Assembly (NCBI GenBank): GCA_965644315.1
Contig: CBFFRQ010000014.1
Span: forward strand, 1 to 64,000
Reading direction: 5' to 3'
DNA from: Caecitellus pseudoparvulus
Taxonomy: Eukaryota; Bigyra: Bicosoecida
DNA length: 64,000 nucleotides
Shown here: positions 20,319-30,738 of the stretch, piece by piece
Numbering within the stretch: the stretch's first letter is position 1
Layout of the letters: each line of letters starts with the position of its first letter
Position numbers and translations under genes: made by a program
Notes under the pieces: generated by a model
The model's input: the letters and a program-made list of their open reading frames with translations, nothing else
Databases searched by the model: none
Told to the model about the DNA's origin: nothing

Positions 20319-21571
20319 ATGGACCCCCAGCTTCTAGCACAACTGGCGGCCGTGCGTGCAGCGCTGCAGCATCCGACGGCGCTTGGCGTTGCGGTGATGA
20401 AACGCCACGCTAGCACACTCCCCCTCACCCTGCACCCCAGATGCAAGGCGGCGGGCAGATGCCTGGTGCAGGAGATCAGCCCATGTTGGACACTGCGGAG
20501 ACTGTGTACATTTCTTCCCTTGCGCTGTTGAAGATGCTCAAGCACGGTGAGTTGCATGCTACTGACTGGCTCGGCGAAACGCCGGGCGTGCGGCGGACCT
20601 ACACGTCGTCACCTGCTGCCGCGGCTCAGGGCGGGCCGGCGTGCCCTTCGAGGTCATGGGCCTGATGCTGGGTGACTTCGTGGATGAGTACACCGTGAAG
20701 GTGGTGGACGTCTTTGCCATGCCCCAACGAGGCACCAGCATGACGGTGGAGGCGGTGGACCCAGTGTTTCAGCAGCAGATGATGGAGATGCTGCGGCAGA
20801 CAGGGCGCCCTGAGGCAGTGGTGGGGTGGTACCACTCCCACCCTGGCTGGGGTTGCTGGCTTTCTGGTGTGGACGTCAACACACAGCAGTCCTTCGAGCA
20901 GCTGAACGCGCGGTCGGTGGCGGTGGTGGTGGACCCTGTCATCTCCGTGAAGGGCAAGGTGGTCATCGATGCCTTCCGGTGCATCCCTCGCCAGATGGCC
21001 ATGATGGGCATCACGCCTCGCCAGACCACCTCCCTGCTGGGGCACCTGAAAAAGCCCACCATCCAGGCCCTCATGCACGGCCTGAACCGGCACTACTACA
21101 GCATGGTCATCTCCTTCCGCATGAATGCGCTGGAGACGAAGATGCTGAAGAACTTGAACAAGTGCGTGCAGCGCTGCGCACTGGCCCGGCCCACCCCTCA
21201 CCGCGCCCGCGCCACCCCGCCCTGCCACAGGAAGAACTGGAAGGCTGGCCTGCACCTGGCGCCATTTGAGGACATCGCAAAGAAAAATGCCCAGACGACT
21301 GAGCGCATGGTGGGGCTGGTGGAGGCATACGCGAAGCAGATTGAGGTGCGTGAGATGCTGGGTGCCATTGCGTTGGCCTGCACCTGCTCACTCCGAGTCC
21401 CGTTTCCCTCCTTGGCCGCAGGATGAGGCTGGCAAGAGCACCAAGCAGCTGGCTGTGGAGAGGGCAGGCCAGACAGACAGCAAGAAGCAGCTGACCGCTG
21501 CAGCGGAGAGCTTGATGGTGGGTAGCATTGTGCAGACGCTGGGCATGATGATGGACGCAGTGGTTTTCTGA
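20319..21571 (+). CDS. RPN11: 26S proteasome regulatory subunit Rpn11/PSMD14 (JAMM deubiquitinase)
   Basis: Exons 20319-20351, 20441-20546, 20630-21161, 21231-21345 and 21422-21571 give 311 aa, almost exactly the usual family length. The protein is the zinc metalloprotease of the proteasome lid that removes ubiquitin chains from substrates as they are unfolded. The JAMM motif is complete: Glu near residue 54 (FEVMGLMLG) and [14 protein letters not shown] with His115, His117, Ser125 and Asp128. [31 protein letters not shown] and [12 protein letters not shown] are family hallmarks, and each intron removal (89, 83, 69 and 76 nt) restores a conserved block, for example LNKKNW. The first exon ([11 protein letters not shown]) is inferred from splice sites; an ATG at 20441 is the alternative start. 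It converges on the zinc-finger gene 68 bp away. Confidence 0.96.
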
Positions 21572-21639
21572 GGTGCCATGGGAAAGGGGGGGGGGATGCC
21601 AATGCATTGTTTGAGAAAGCACACGCGCAACCCAGGCGC

Positions 21640-22753
<1,114 letters not shown>

Positions 22754-22900
22754 GGTTGCAGTGGCTGTTGTGGGCGGACGCGAGGGGGCCACGCCGTCAC
22801 GGGGGCGGAAGAGACTGCAAGGCTGTGCTGCCTCGTGGGCAGTCGTGCAGGCCCAGCAAGATGGAGGGGTTTGGATTGTGCCTGCGCCTGGCGTTGGCGC

Positions 22901-25336
22901 TCACAGCCGAAGCAGGCGCCGCACCTGGCTCTGCTGCATCTGGGCCTGCACGTCTGGGGCTGGGACGATGTCTTGTACTTCTGCACTGCGCCCATTCTTG
23001 TTCAGGTGTTCTTCAAGGGCCTCCCGCTCATACACAGGCCCGCTGCCGCCTTCCGCCTTCAACCGCACTGGCACCTCCAAGTGCAACCCAGTCAACGCAC
23101 ATGTAAAGCCTGCCTGAGGCGGCTCCTCGGGTGCGCTGTGCCCAGAGGCCAGCCCTGGCAACTTCGCCTTCTGCAAGGGGCTGCTAGACGGCGCATGGCG
23201 TGTGCGGCGCAGAGCCCGAGACAAGGGGCGCACGTGGTGCGGGGCACGGGCCAGCCCTATAGCTCGCGGGGCTGCTGCAGCTGCTGCAGGCACCGACTGG
23301 CGCACCGGGGCGCCTTGGGCGGCAGGGGATGAAAGAACAGGTGTCAACGGAGCGGGCTGTGGCACTGATAGCGGGGGCTGCCCCGCGCGCTCGTCGTCCG
23401 CCTCCGCTTCCTCTGCGAATTCCGGCACGAGCCGGACTGCGGACAGGCCTGCAGCCGGCGCGCCTCCTGAGAAGCGCTGCAGGACGGATGTGGCTGTCAA
23501 CGCAGCCACCTTCCCTCCTGATGGGCTGGGGAAGGCGTCTGGGTCATCACTGGGCGGTGCTGCGTCGGCAGCTGTCTCAGAGTCTTGCCCGCTGCCGAGC
23601 AAGCTCGTGGGAACCTCAACCGGCGGCTGCAGCGCACTGGCGCCAGCCCCGATCGTCGGAGCATGTTCTGATATTTCAAAGGAGAATTTCATGTGCTCAA
23701 AGGTGGTGTTACCCCCCATGGCCACAGGCTCTGCCGCTGACGCGCTGAGCAGGCGGTGCGAGAACACCTTGCGCTGCTCGGGTGACAGCGCTGTCAACGC
23801 CCCACGCACAGCCTGCACGGTGCTGGAAACCTGCTGGCCGTCACTGGCACCCAGCGCATCGCAGTTCACGAGGAGCTTCACTGCCAGTGCGAGGGACAGC
23901 GGGTGCCCTTGTACAGCAGCATTGGCGGAAAACGCCGTGGGGACGCCGGACCGGATCGCGCACTCCCGTGCGGGGCCAGAGCGGAACGTGCACCACACCG
24001 CCAGGGCTGCCGCTTGGCGCAGGGCCATCAAGCCTTCTTCCAGCACTTCCTGTGCCAGCACAGCTTCCTCGGCGCCGCCGTCTTTGTGAGAAACCGACCA
24101 ATCAAGCCAGGCTAGCAGAAGCTGCAGATACGGCACAATGACTTTCGGGAAGAAAGCTGAATCGCCCACGAGGTGCGACCTGAACTTGTGTGTGTGACTG
24201 GCGGTGACGCTGAGGATGTTGTTGCAGAGGGTCACAGCACACAGCGTGCTGAGGTGCGCAGGCTCCGCCCAATCTTCCGCGCCCGCCGAGAATGCGCCGA
24301 AGCGCTGCAGGCTGTCCAGGGCCTGGTGCAGCCACACCCCACTCAGCCCAGCCACACGCACAAGGACACGAGTGCGCAAGATAGACGCCACCAAAGCCGA
24401 CATGCCCTTCGCATACCCAGCTGCGAGGGTTTCGAGAGAAGCATCACTGCCAGGTGGCAGCAGCGCTTCGGGGGATGTGAAATCACACAGCACGATGATG
24501 GCTGCCGTCTGGGCATCACCGCCCACTCGGACGTCGTCAGACCACACCGTGCCTGCCTTCAACGCAGCAGCTGCGCCGGCCGAGTGACTCGGCGAAACGC
24601 TGCCGGGATCCTGCAGCACAGCTGCCGTGATGTCCACTGCGCGGGCAATGCTCTGCCCTGTCAAGCTGAGGAGATCTCGACCCTGTGCAGGGCAAGGCAG
24701 TCGTGAACACTCGCCAGCTGCATGCGGGGCTGAGGACGCAGCAACTGCCGGAAAGCGGCAGTCATGCACTGCCACGCACATGCACGCCGGTGTCCGTGCT
24801 GAGATGGTTCAGCAGAGTGAACATGGCCACGTGTAGCGGGGCAGCTGCCGTTGCATCCAGGGTTGAGATGCTCTTGAAAAAAGCCTCAAACCTGCGTGGC
24901 AGTGGCAGTGCGGGACACCTGCGCAACGCCAGAGGCAGCGCCAGAGGCAGCGCCAGCCACACACCCCTCGTTGACCCGCCCCAGAGCATGGGTGATGACT
25001 GGCCGGTTCGCCTCATGCTTGGCAGCTAGAGAGGCCAAGATGGACAGCCCGATCTGTGCAAGGCGCGGCACAGGCGACGCAGGGCGTGTGCGTGTGTTGG
25101 CAGGTGGCCGCGACGTTGCCAGGCGCACACACCGCTCGGTGCTCCAGCTCGTGCTCCAGCCCTGCAGTCTCCAACAGCGCATGCATGGCGACATCTACTA
25201 CTTTGCTGGCAATGCCCAGGTCTTTCTCAGGGAGCGGCACGTCATCTGTCCGTGCTGCGCGGAGCAGGCGCCGCAGCACCTTCAGACTCTCCACACCTCC
25301 CTGGCAAGCTGCCACCGCATCATCCAAGGAAGACAT
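22901..25336 (-). CDS. Helical-repeat protein with C-terminal U-box-like motif
   Basis: Exons (minus strand) 25336-25133, 25053-24965, 24891-24780 and 24682-22901 give 728 aa; introns 79, 73 and 97 nt (the third donor could instead be six bases earlier). Residues 1 to about 430 are Leu/Ala-rich amphipathic helices such as SLKVLRRLLRAAR, IGLSILASLAAKHEANRPVI and LSTLCAVTLCNNILSVTA, as expected of an armadillo/HEAT-like superhelix. An acidic/Pro/Ser linker follows. The last ~70 residues read FTCALTGLHLEVPV...GPVYEREALEEHL, matching the U-box/SP-RING pattern (FxCxITxExxxxPV...GxxYERxAIxxxL), though the usual Pro after the first Cys is missing. Ubiquitin- or SUMO-ligase activity is therefore possible but not shown. 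No closer family recognised. Confidence 0.72.
24928..24956. repeat. Tandem 12-bp repeat inside an intron
   Basis: Two perfect copies of GCCAGAGGCAGC plus five bases of a third, lying wholly within the 73-nt second intron (24892-24964) of the U-box-like gene. The repeat makes up over a third of the intron. Confidence 0.8.
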
Positions 25337-25636
25337 CCCGTGCGAAGCTTGAAGTTAAGCTACTTTATACTGGGGTTCTATGGCGTGCTACCGCGCCTAA
25401 ACCCCAGTGCACTTCCCCTGCACCACTTGGGAGCTGCGCGGCGTGGTGCAGCAATTTCCGCAGCAACCTGTGTCAGCCTCGGAAGCCGACGGGACTGCCA
25501 ACCTGGCGCCAAGAACGTGCCGTCACAATCTGCACAACTACTTCATTAGCCCACTATGCCTCGCATTCGATTGTGCCCGGCCTCGTCCCCCGCTGCGTGC
25601 CCCCCTGCCGCTTGCTTCCTCACCTGTGTGTCAACC
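25337..25636. promoter_or_regulatory. Divergent promoter region between U-box-like gene and thiolase
   Basis: These 300 bp lie between two divergent start codons. A relatively AT-rich stretch at about 25350-25383 contains CTTTATACT. An in-frame ATG at 25556 could lengthen the thiolase presequence by 27 residues. Confidence 0.4.
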
Positions 25637-27046
25637 ATGCTTTCATCAGCCGCTGCCGCTCTGCGCACCGCTGCCGCCTCTGCCCGCTCTGTGAGTGCAG
25701 GTTGGGGTTGCTATACACGCATCAGCGCTGTGCGACTCCCCCACGCACTGCTTTCCCCGCGCAGATGAGCACTGCAGCAGGCAAGGTGAGCGTGCATTCC
25801 GCACGATCCGAAACCCCGCACAACGCAATACGCCTGCACTGCCCCCCGCCCCTCTGCGCTGTGAACCCCACTGCAGGACGTCGTCATTGTCGCTGCCAAG
25901 CGCACGCCCATCGGTGCATTCGGCGGTGCCCTGTCTAGCTTGACTGCGCCGCAGCTGGGCAGCCACGTCATCAAGGCTGCAGTGGACGCGTCTGGCCTGT
26001 CCAGCGGCGACGTGGATGAGGTGTTCATGGGCAACGTCGTGTCGGCGGGCATCGGGCAGGCACCCACTCGGCAGGCTGCTCTGGGCGCAGGCCTGCCCAA
26101 CACCGTGCCCTGCACCACTGTGAACAAGGTCTGTGCCAGTGGCATGAAGGCGCTGATGTTCGCCTCAGCCTCCATCGCGACGGGGCACCAGGACGTCATT
26201 GTGGCAGGCGGCATGGAGAGCATGTCCAACGTGCCGTATTACGTCCCCAAGGCTCGCACCGGGTACCGTTACGGGCACGGCGCCCTGGAGGACGGCCTGT
26301 TGAAGGATGGCCTGTGGGACGTGTACAACGACCAGCACATGGGCATGTGTGGTGAGAAGTGTGCGAAGGATCACTCCTTCGACAGGGCTTCTCAGGACGC
26401 GTACACCAAGGCTTCGTACACCCGCGCCATCGAGGCAGCCAAGGCCGGCAAGTTCGCTGACGAAATCGCACCCATGGAGGTGAAGGGGCGCAAGGGTGTG
26501 ACGGTAGTGGACGCGGACGAGGAGTACGGCCGGGTGGACTTCGACAAAATCGAATCCCTGCGCCCTGCATTCATCAAGGACGGCACCATCACCGCCGCAA
26601 ATGCGTCACCCCTCAGTGACGGTGCGTCCGCCCTCGTGCTTATGAGCGCAGAGGCGGCCAAGGCAAAGGGTCTCACGCCACTCGCACGAGTGCGCGGGTA
26701 CGGCGACGCTGCCGGGGAGCCCCAAGACTTCACCACTGCCCCTGCGCTGGCCATGCCCGTTGCCCTGCGCCACGCTGGTCTGCAGGTCAGCGACGTGGAT
26801 TTCTTCGAGTGCAACGAGGCGTTCGCGGTCGTTTCCCAGTACAACATGCAGAAGCTGGGCATCGCTCACGATGCCATGAACGTGAACGGCGGTGCTGTGT
26901 CCATGGGGCACCCCATCGGCTCCTCTGGCTCCCGCATCGTCGTGACGCTCCTGAATGTGCTGAAGCAGCGGGATGCCACCATTGGCGGCGCCATGATCTG
27001 CAACGGCGGCGGCGGCGCCTCTGCCTTTGTCGTGGAGCGCTTGTAA
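25637..27046 (+). CDS. ACAT1: Acetyl-CoA acetyltransferase (thiolase), mitochondrial-type
   Basis: Exons 25637-25690, 25765-25785 and 25877-27046 give 414 aa. The enzyme catalyses reversible condensation of two acetyl-CoA into acetoacetyl-CoA. All catalytic residues are present: nucleophile Cys111 (NKVCASGMKA), His370 (GHPIGSSGSR) and Cys400 (ICNGGGGASA), plus CNEAFAVV. Exon 1 encodes MLSSAAAALRTAAASARS, a typical mitochondrial presequence. Exon 2 is a 21-nt microexon that itself begins with ATG (MSTAAGK) just before the conserved DVVIVAAKRTPIG. Translation from that ATG would give a protein without the presequence. Introns are 74 and 91 nt. The stop lies 42 bp from the stop of the convergent ankyrin gene. 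The gene symbol is by family; biosynthetic and degradative roles cannot be separated from sequence. Confidence 0.95.
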
Positions 27047-27088
27047 ATGCAGCTCGTCCCATGCACCGCAGGCGGCGGCGCAAGTGGG

Positions 27089-30000
27089 CTAGTTGTGCCC
27101 CTCCTCCGCCATGGGCAGGACTCGCGCGCTGCCCCGTAGTGCCCAGGTCGGCGGAGGTGCCGGGCACTCGTTTGCTTCGTTCCGCTGCGGACCCGGTGCG
27201 GGCTGCCGGCATAATAGCAGGGCTTTTCGACGCTGCCAATTGAGTTCACTGTGCATCGCCTCCACGATGTGCCTCGTGCCAGCCATTGCCGCACACTCAA
27301 TGGGCGACAAGGCGGCCTGGCTCCCGCCCTCAAGCTGCGCCGCAGCTCGCTTGGTGGGGTCCAGGCCTGCCTTCACCAGCACCACCGCGACTTCAGCCAA
27401 GGCACGCTCAAGGACAGACGAAACCTCTGGCCAGGACTGCATCGAGGCACTTTGAGTTGCTTCAAGTGGAAGCCGTGGGGCGCTGGTGTGCAATGACGCC
27501 AGGTGCATCAGGCGCCCGCGGGTGGGCCGCCCGGTCACCTCTCCTGCCCTGCGCCGCACGCAGCACACTGCGTGCAAAACTGACACACACCCTTGCCCGT
27601 GGACGAAGCACTGTTCATGCAGCCAAGCCCCTGCCTTGAGAAGCGCTGCCACTGTCCTCGGCCGCCCGGCTGTGGCAGCCAAGCACAGAGGCGAGCAGTT
27701 GAAGTCGTCAAGCGCGAGGGGCTTGTTCAGTCCCATGAGCGCCAGCGGTGAGGGGGCAGCCCGTGCTATTCTTGGCAGCATGTTTCGAAGCAGTTTCAGG
27801 TACTTGCTTCCCGGAACTGGGAGGGTGCCGGCTGCTGCGGCGCGGTGCAGCACTTCGACACACTTGGCAAGATCGGCATCTGAAGCTGGCGAGCCCCGCA
27901 TGCCCACGACGTGCAACGCTCCCCAGCCCCGCACACAGTCTGAAGGCTGAAAAGCACTGTGCGCAAGGAGGCACTGGAGGACGAGGTGCCTCCCTGCCCA
28001 CACTGCCATCAGTGCAGGGGTGAAGCCCTGAGAGTCTTTCCGCTTGGCATCGCTTCCACAACGCAGCAACGCCTCCACCACCTCACAGTACCCTGCTTGT
28101 GGCGTGGAGGCAGCAGTGGCATCACAGCAAGCTTGAGTGCAAGCATAGTGAAGCGGAGTGGACAGGCCTCGTGAGGGGATGTCGACGTCTGCACCAGCTC
28201 GAAGCAGCTCCTGGACTGCAGCCCAATTGCCGTAGCTGGCAGCGTTCATCAGCGGGGAAATGCCCGAAGATTTCGTGCGAGCGTCCACTTTGGCCCCGGC
28301 TTCTATGAGAAGGTGTATCACACGCTGAACGGCTGCAGGTTTGCCTGGCTCTGTGTCAGGCAGTGGCACACCTGCAGCTGCGTGCAGCGGCGTCGTGCCG
28401 TTGCGATCACAGCAGTTCGGATCTGCCCCCAGCGCCAGCAGGCATGCGACGAGCTCTGTACGCGATGACTGAGCAGCCCACATCAGCGGCGGTGTTCCAA
28501 AGTCGTTCCTGGCGTTCACTTGCGCCTGCATGGACACAGCAGCACCGCCCAGTGAAGGAGCACTGCCTGCTCGAACGAGTTCACGCACAACGCTACACAA
28601 GGCAGCTTCAGATGGCGCAATGACAGTGAACGCGCCGTCCATGCAGGCGGTATGGTACCTTGCAGCTTCGTGGGCGCTGTAGCTGACAACGTTGTGAATG
28701 GCCCCTGACCCTCGGCCGTTGGTGGCCAGCGGGTCCGCTCCTGCAGCTAGCAGGGCGCGGACGACGGCAGGTCTGCCACACCACGCTGCAGAAAGCAAGG
28801 GGGTATTGAACTGGTCCGAGGTGCGCGCATCCACGTGCGCCCCGGCGCTGACGAGTGCGGGCACACAGGCCGCCAAGGCTTCGTCAGGCGCCGATGCAGA
28901 CGGCGCGCCCACATGGTGTAGGGGCGTCCAGGCGTTGGCTTTCGCGCAGTTCACCCGGGCCCCGTGCTGCAAGAGGAGGGCCACTGACCTGCACGCCCCA
29001 CGCTTCACTGCAAGGATCAAGGGCGACGTGTCGGCGTCCGCGCTCCACGCGTTCGGGTCGGCGCCAGCCCGCAGGAGCAGTTCCACGCACGCGTCCACGG
29101 CGTCGACGTCGCCAGGGTGCCATGGCCCTTGCAGGGCCGAGCACAGTGGAGTGAGGTCGCTTTCTGCTTGTTTCGCGCTGGCGCCAGCGCCCAGGCTCAG
29201 CAGGAGCTCCACTGCAGCAGGGGAGCGAGCTTCGCATGCGAGCTGCAAGGGCAACTTCCCCCCAGAACCAGCAGTCGACACCCTGGCGCCACGTGACACA
29301 AGCAGGCGCACCAGGCGCAAGCTTGAAACTAAGTCACTTGAATCTGAACTGCTTGTCGGCTGCTCCTCTGTCCCACTGCCCTTAGGCGGGCCAGGTTCAA
29401 ATCGGCGAAGCGCCAGGGCCCGGGCCAGTCCTCGCAGGGCGCAGTGAAGAGGCTGGTCGCCCTGCCCGTCGAAAAGGCGTGCAGACGCATTCTGTGAGAG
29501 CAGCGCGCGTGCAAAGGCAGGGTCGTGTTTCGCAGCCACGTGCAGCGCCGTCTGGCCGAACTGCCCGCGAGTGTCCAGCAGCGCTTGCCTGCCACTTTGC
29601 CCCAGCGCGGGAGCAGCCAACAGCGCCTGGAGCACCCTCTCTTTCTGCGCAGCCCTATGGCTGGCCGCAAGCTCGAGCAAGATGGGTGATTTTTCTGCCC
29701 CCGCTCGCGCGCAACGTGGGTCTTGGCCTGCCTGCAGAGCTGCCTCGACACAACGCAGGCACCCGTCGATCACTGCACATGCAAGTTCAACCAGCTCACC
29801 GGCCACTCTGCCCTGACAGGAGCAAGGAGGGAGCTCGCATCTTTGAATCACATCCTCAGCTGCATTGGACCTTTCCGCCTGCCCCTTCCTGTGGGTCTGT
29901 GCAGCGCGAGAGGGAGTCGTCGCCAGCGACGGCTCGACCGACCCAGAGCTCGGGGTTTGTCTGCACTGCTTTGCTTCAGGCAAGATCAAAGCCGCACTGC

Positions 30001-30121
30001 CCTGTGCACCGTCATGCTCGCGCCCTTGAATCGCTTTGCAGGCGGCTTTGATCTCATAGGGGGCCGCGTCGCCCCCAGGAGGGGACGGAGACCACATCGT
30101 GCCTGCAGCGCAGCAGTCCAT
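27089..30121 (-). CDS. Ankyrin-repeat protein, about 17 repeats
   Basis: A single open frame of 1010 aa from the ATG at 30121 (upstream codons in frame have no ATG). From about residue 190 to the C-terminus it contains 17 recognisable ankyrin helices of the TPLHxAA type, for example GQTALHVAAKHD, DTSPLILAVKRG, GTPPLMWAAQSS, GTTPLHAAAGVP, LSTPLHYACTQA and ALSPIECAAMAG. Several repeats are separated by long insertions. The N-terminal ~180 residues are Cys/Pro/Gln-rich without a recognised domain. No kinase, channel, SOCS box or membrane segment is seen, so it is probably a cytosolic binding scaffold; partners are unknown. No introns are needed. Confidence 0.88.
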   Translation of the reverse strand: MDCCAAGTMWSPSPPGGDAAPYEIKAACKAIQGREHDGAQGSAALILPEAKQCRQTPSSGSVEPSLATTPSRAAQTHRKGQAERSNAAEDVIQRCELPPCSCQGRVAGELVELACAVIDGCLRCVEAALQAGQDPRCARAGAEKSPILLELAASHRAAQKERVLQALLAAPALGQSGRQALLDTRGQFGQTALHVAAKHDPAFARALLSQNASARLFDGQGDQPLHCALRGLARALALRRFEPGPPKGSGTEEQPTSSSDSSDLVSSLRLVRLLVSRGARVSTAGSGGKLPLQLACEARSPAAVELLLSLGAGASAKQAESDLTPLCSALQGPWHPGDVDAVDACVELLLRAGADPNAWSADADTSPLILAVKRGACRSVALLLQHGARVNCAKANAWTPLHHVGAPSASAPDEALAACVPALVSAGAHVDARTSDQFNTPLLSAAWCGRPAVVRALLAAGADPLATNGRGSGAIHNVVSYSAHEAARYHTACMDGAFTVIAPSEAALCSVVRELVRAGSAPSLGGAAVSMQAQVNARNDFGTPPLMWAAQSSRTELVACLLALGADPNCCDRNGTTPLHAAAGVPLPDTEPGKPAAVQRVIHLLIEAGAKVDARTKSSGISPLMNAASYGNWAAVQELLRAGADVDIPSRGLSTPLHYACTQACCDATAASTPQAGYCEVVEALLRCGSDAKRKDSQGFTPALMAVWAGRHLVLQCLLAHSAFQPSDCVRGWGALHVVGMRGSPASDADLAKCVEVLHRAAAAGTLPVPGSKYLKLLRNMLPRIARAAPSPLALMGLNKPLALDDFNCSPLCLAATAGRPRTVAALLKAGAWLHEQCFVHGQGCVSVLHAVCCVRRRAGEVTGRPTRGRLMHLASLHTSAPRLPLEATQSASMQSWPEVSSVLERALAEVAVVLVKAGLDPTKRAAAQLEGGSQAALSPIECAAMAGTRHIVEAMHSELNWQRRKALLLCRQPAPGPQRNEANECPAPPPTWALRGSARVLPMAEEGHN

Positions 30122-30738
30122 CTTGCAGTGCCTGAGAGTGAAGGACACTGGAACGGGGCGTGAGCAGAGGAAGAGGGCTTTGTGCAAGTCAAGGTGGTAC
30201 GTGTGTGCTGCGCGAAGTGCTCACAAGGGGGCCATGCCCAAGGTGTGGCGCTGTGCAGTGGAAGCGGACGGGGGCTCGCACGCGTCTTCAACACCCCTCC
30301 TCCTCCTCCCTCACAGCAGGACAAAGTCGGCCCCGAACTGGGCCCACGTCGCGCAGCCCTGCCCAAGCCACCCGCGCCACCATCCCTCCACTCCATGCGC
30401 CAGCAAAGCACTGGTGGTGACAGGGGTAGCAGCATTTCTTGGGCAGCTACCGTCTCAGCGCTTGCCAGGAAAGGCCCTCTTCCATGTGTTGCAGCCTGGG
30501 GGCAACACGAGGTGTCGGGTAAAAAACCCGCAGCAGGTCGTGCCCGGTTGGAAGACGGTGTGTGCGGGTAGAACTATTGTGCGAGGTCAACCCTTGGTGC
30601 ACATACTTTGTGAGCAACGCCTTGGGTGTGGACTGCGGGGCGTTCACGGTGTGCTGCTGTGTCCAGGTCGCTGTGTGACAAGCGACTGACGGACGGGCCC
30701 TGACCGTCGACTCGGGAAAGGAACCGGGGGGGGGAACC
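30122..30738. promoter_or_regulatory. Divergent intergenic region between ankyrin gene and orphan membrane gene
   Basis: The longest gene-free stretch in the window (617 bp). Pro-rich open frames cross it but show no conservation I can recognise. Landmarks: a small perfect hairpin at 30516-30530 (CGGGT-AAAAA-ACCCG) and a run of nine G at 30726-30734 ending five bases before the downstream ATG. It presumably holds both promoters. Confidence 0.35.

Noticed and set aside
20441-20546. ATG at 20441 as the Rpn11 start
   Set aside because: Possible, but it is preceded by CCCCAG, and a GTGCGT donor after an 11-codon ATG exon at 20319 gives a 311-aa protein, matching family length and the MD... start; kept as the alternative.
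30182-30571. A 129-codon Pro-rich plus-strand frame in the divergent intergenic region
   Set aside because: It starts without an ATG, shows no domain, and is composition-driven.
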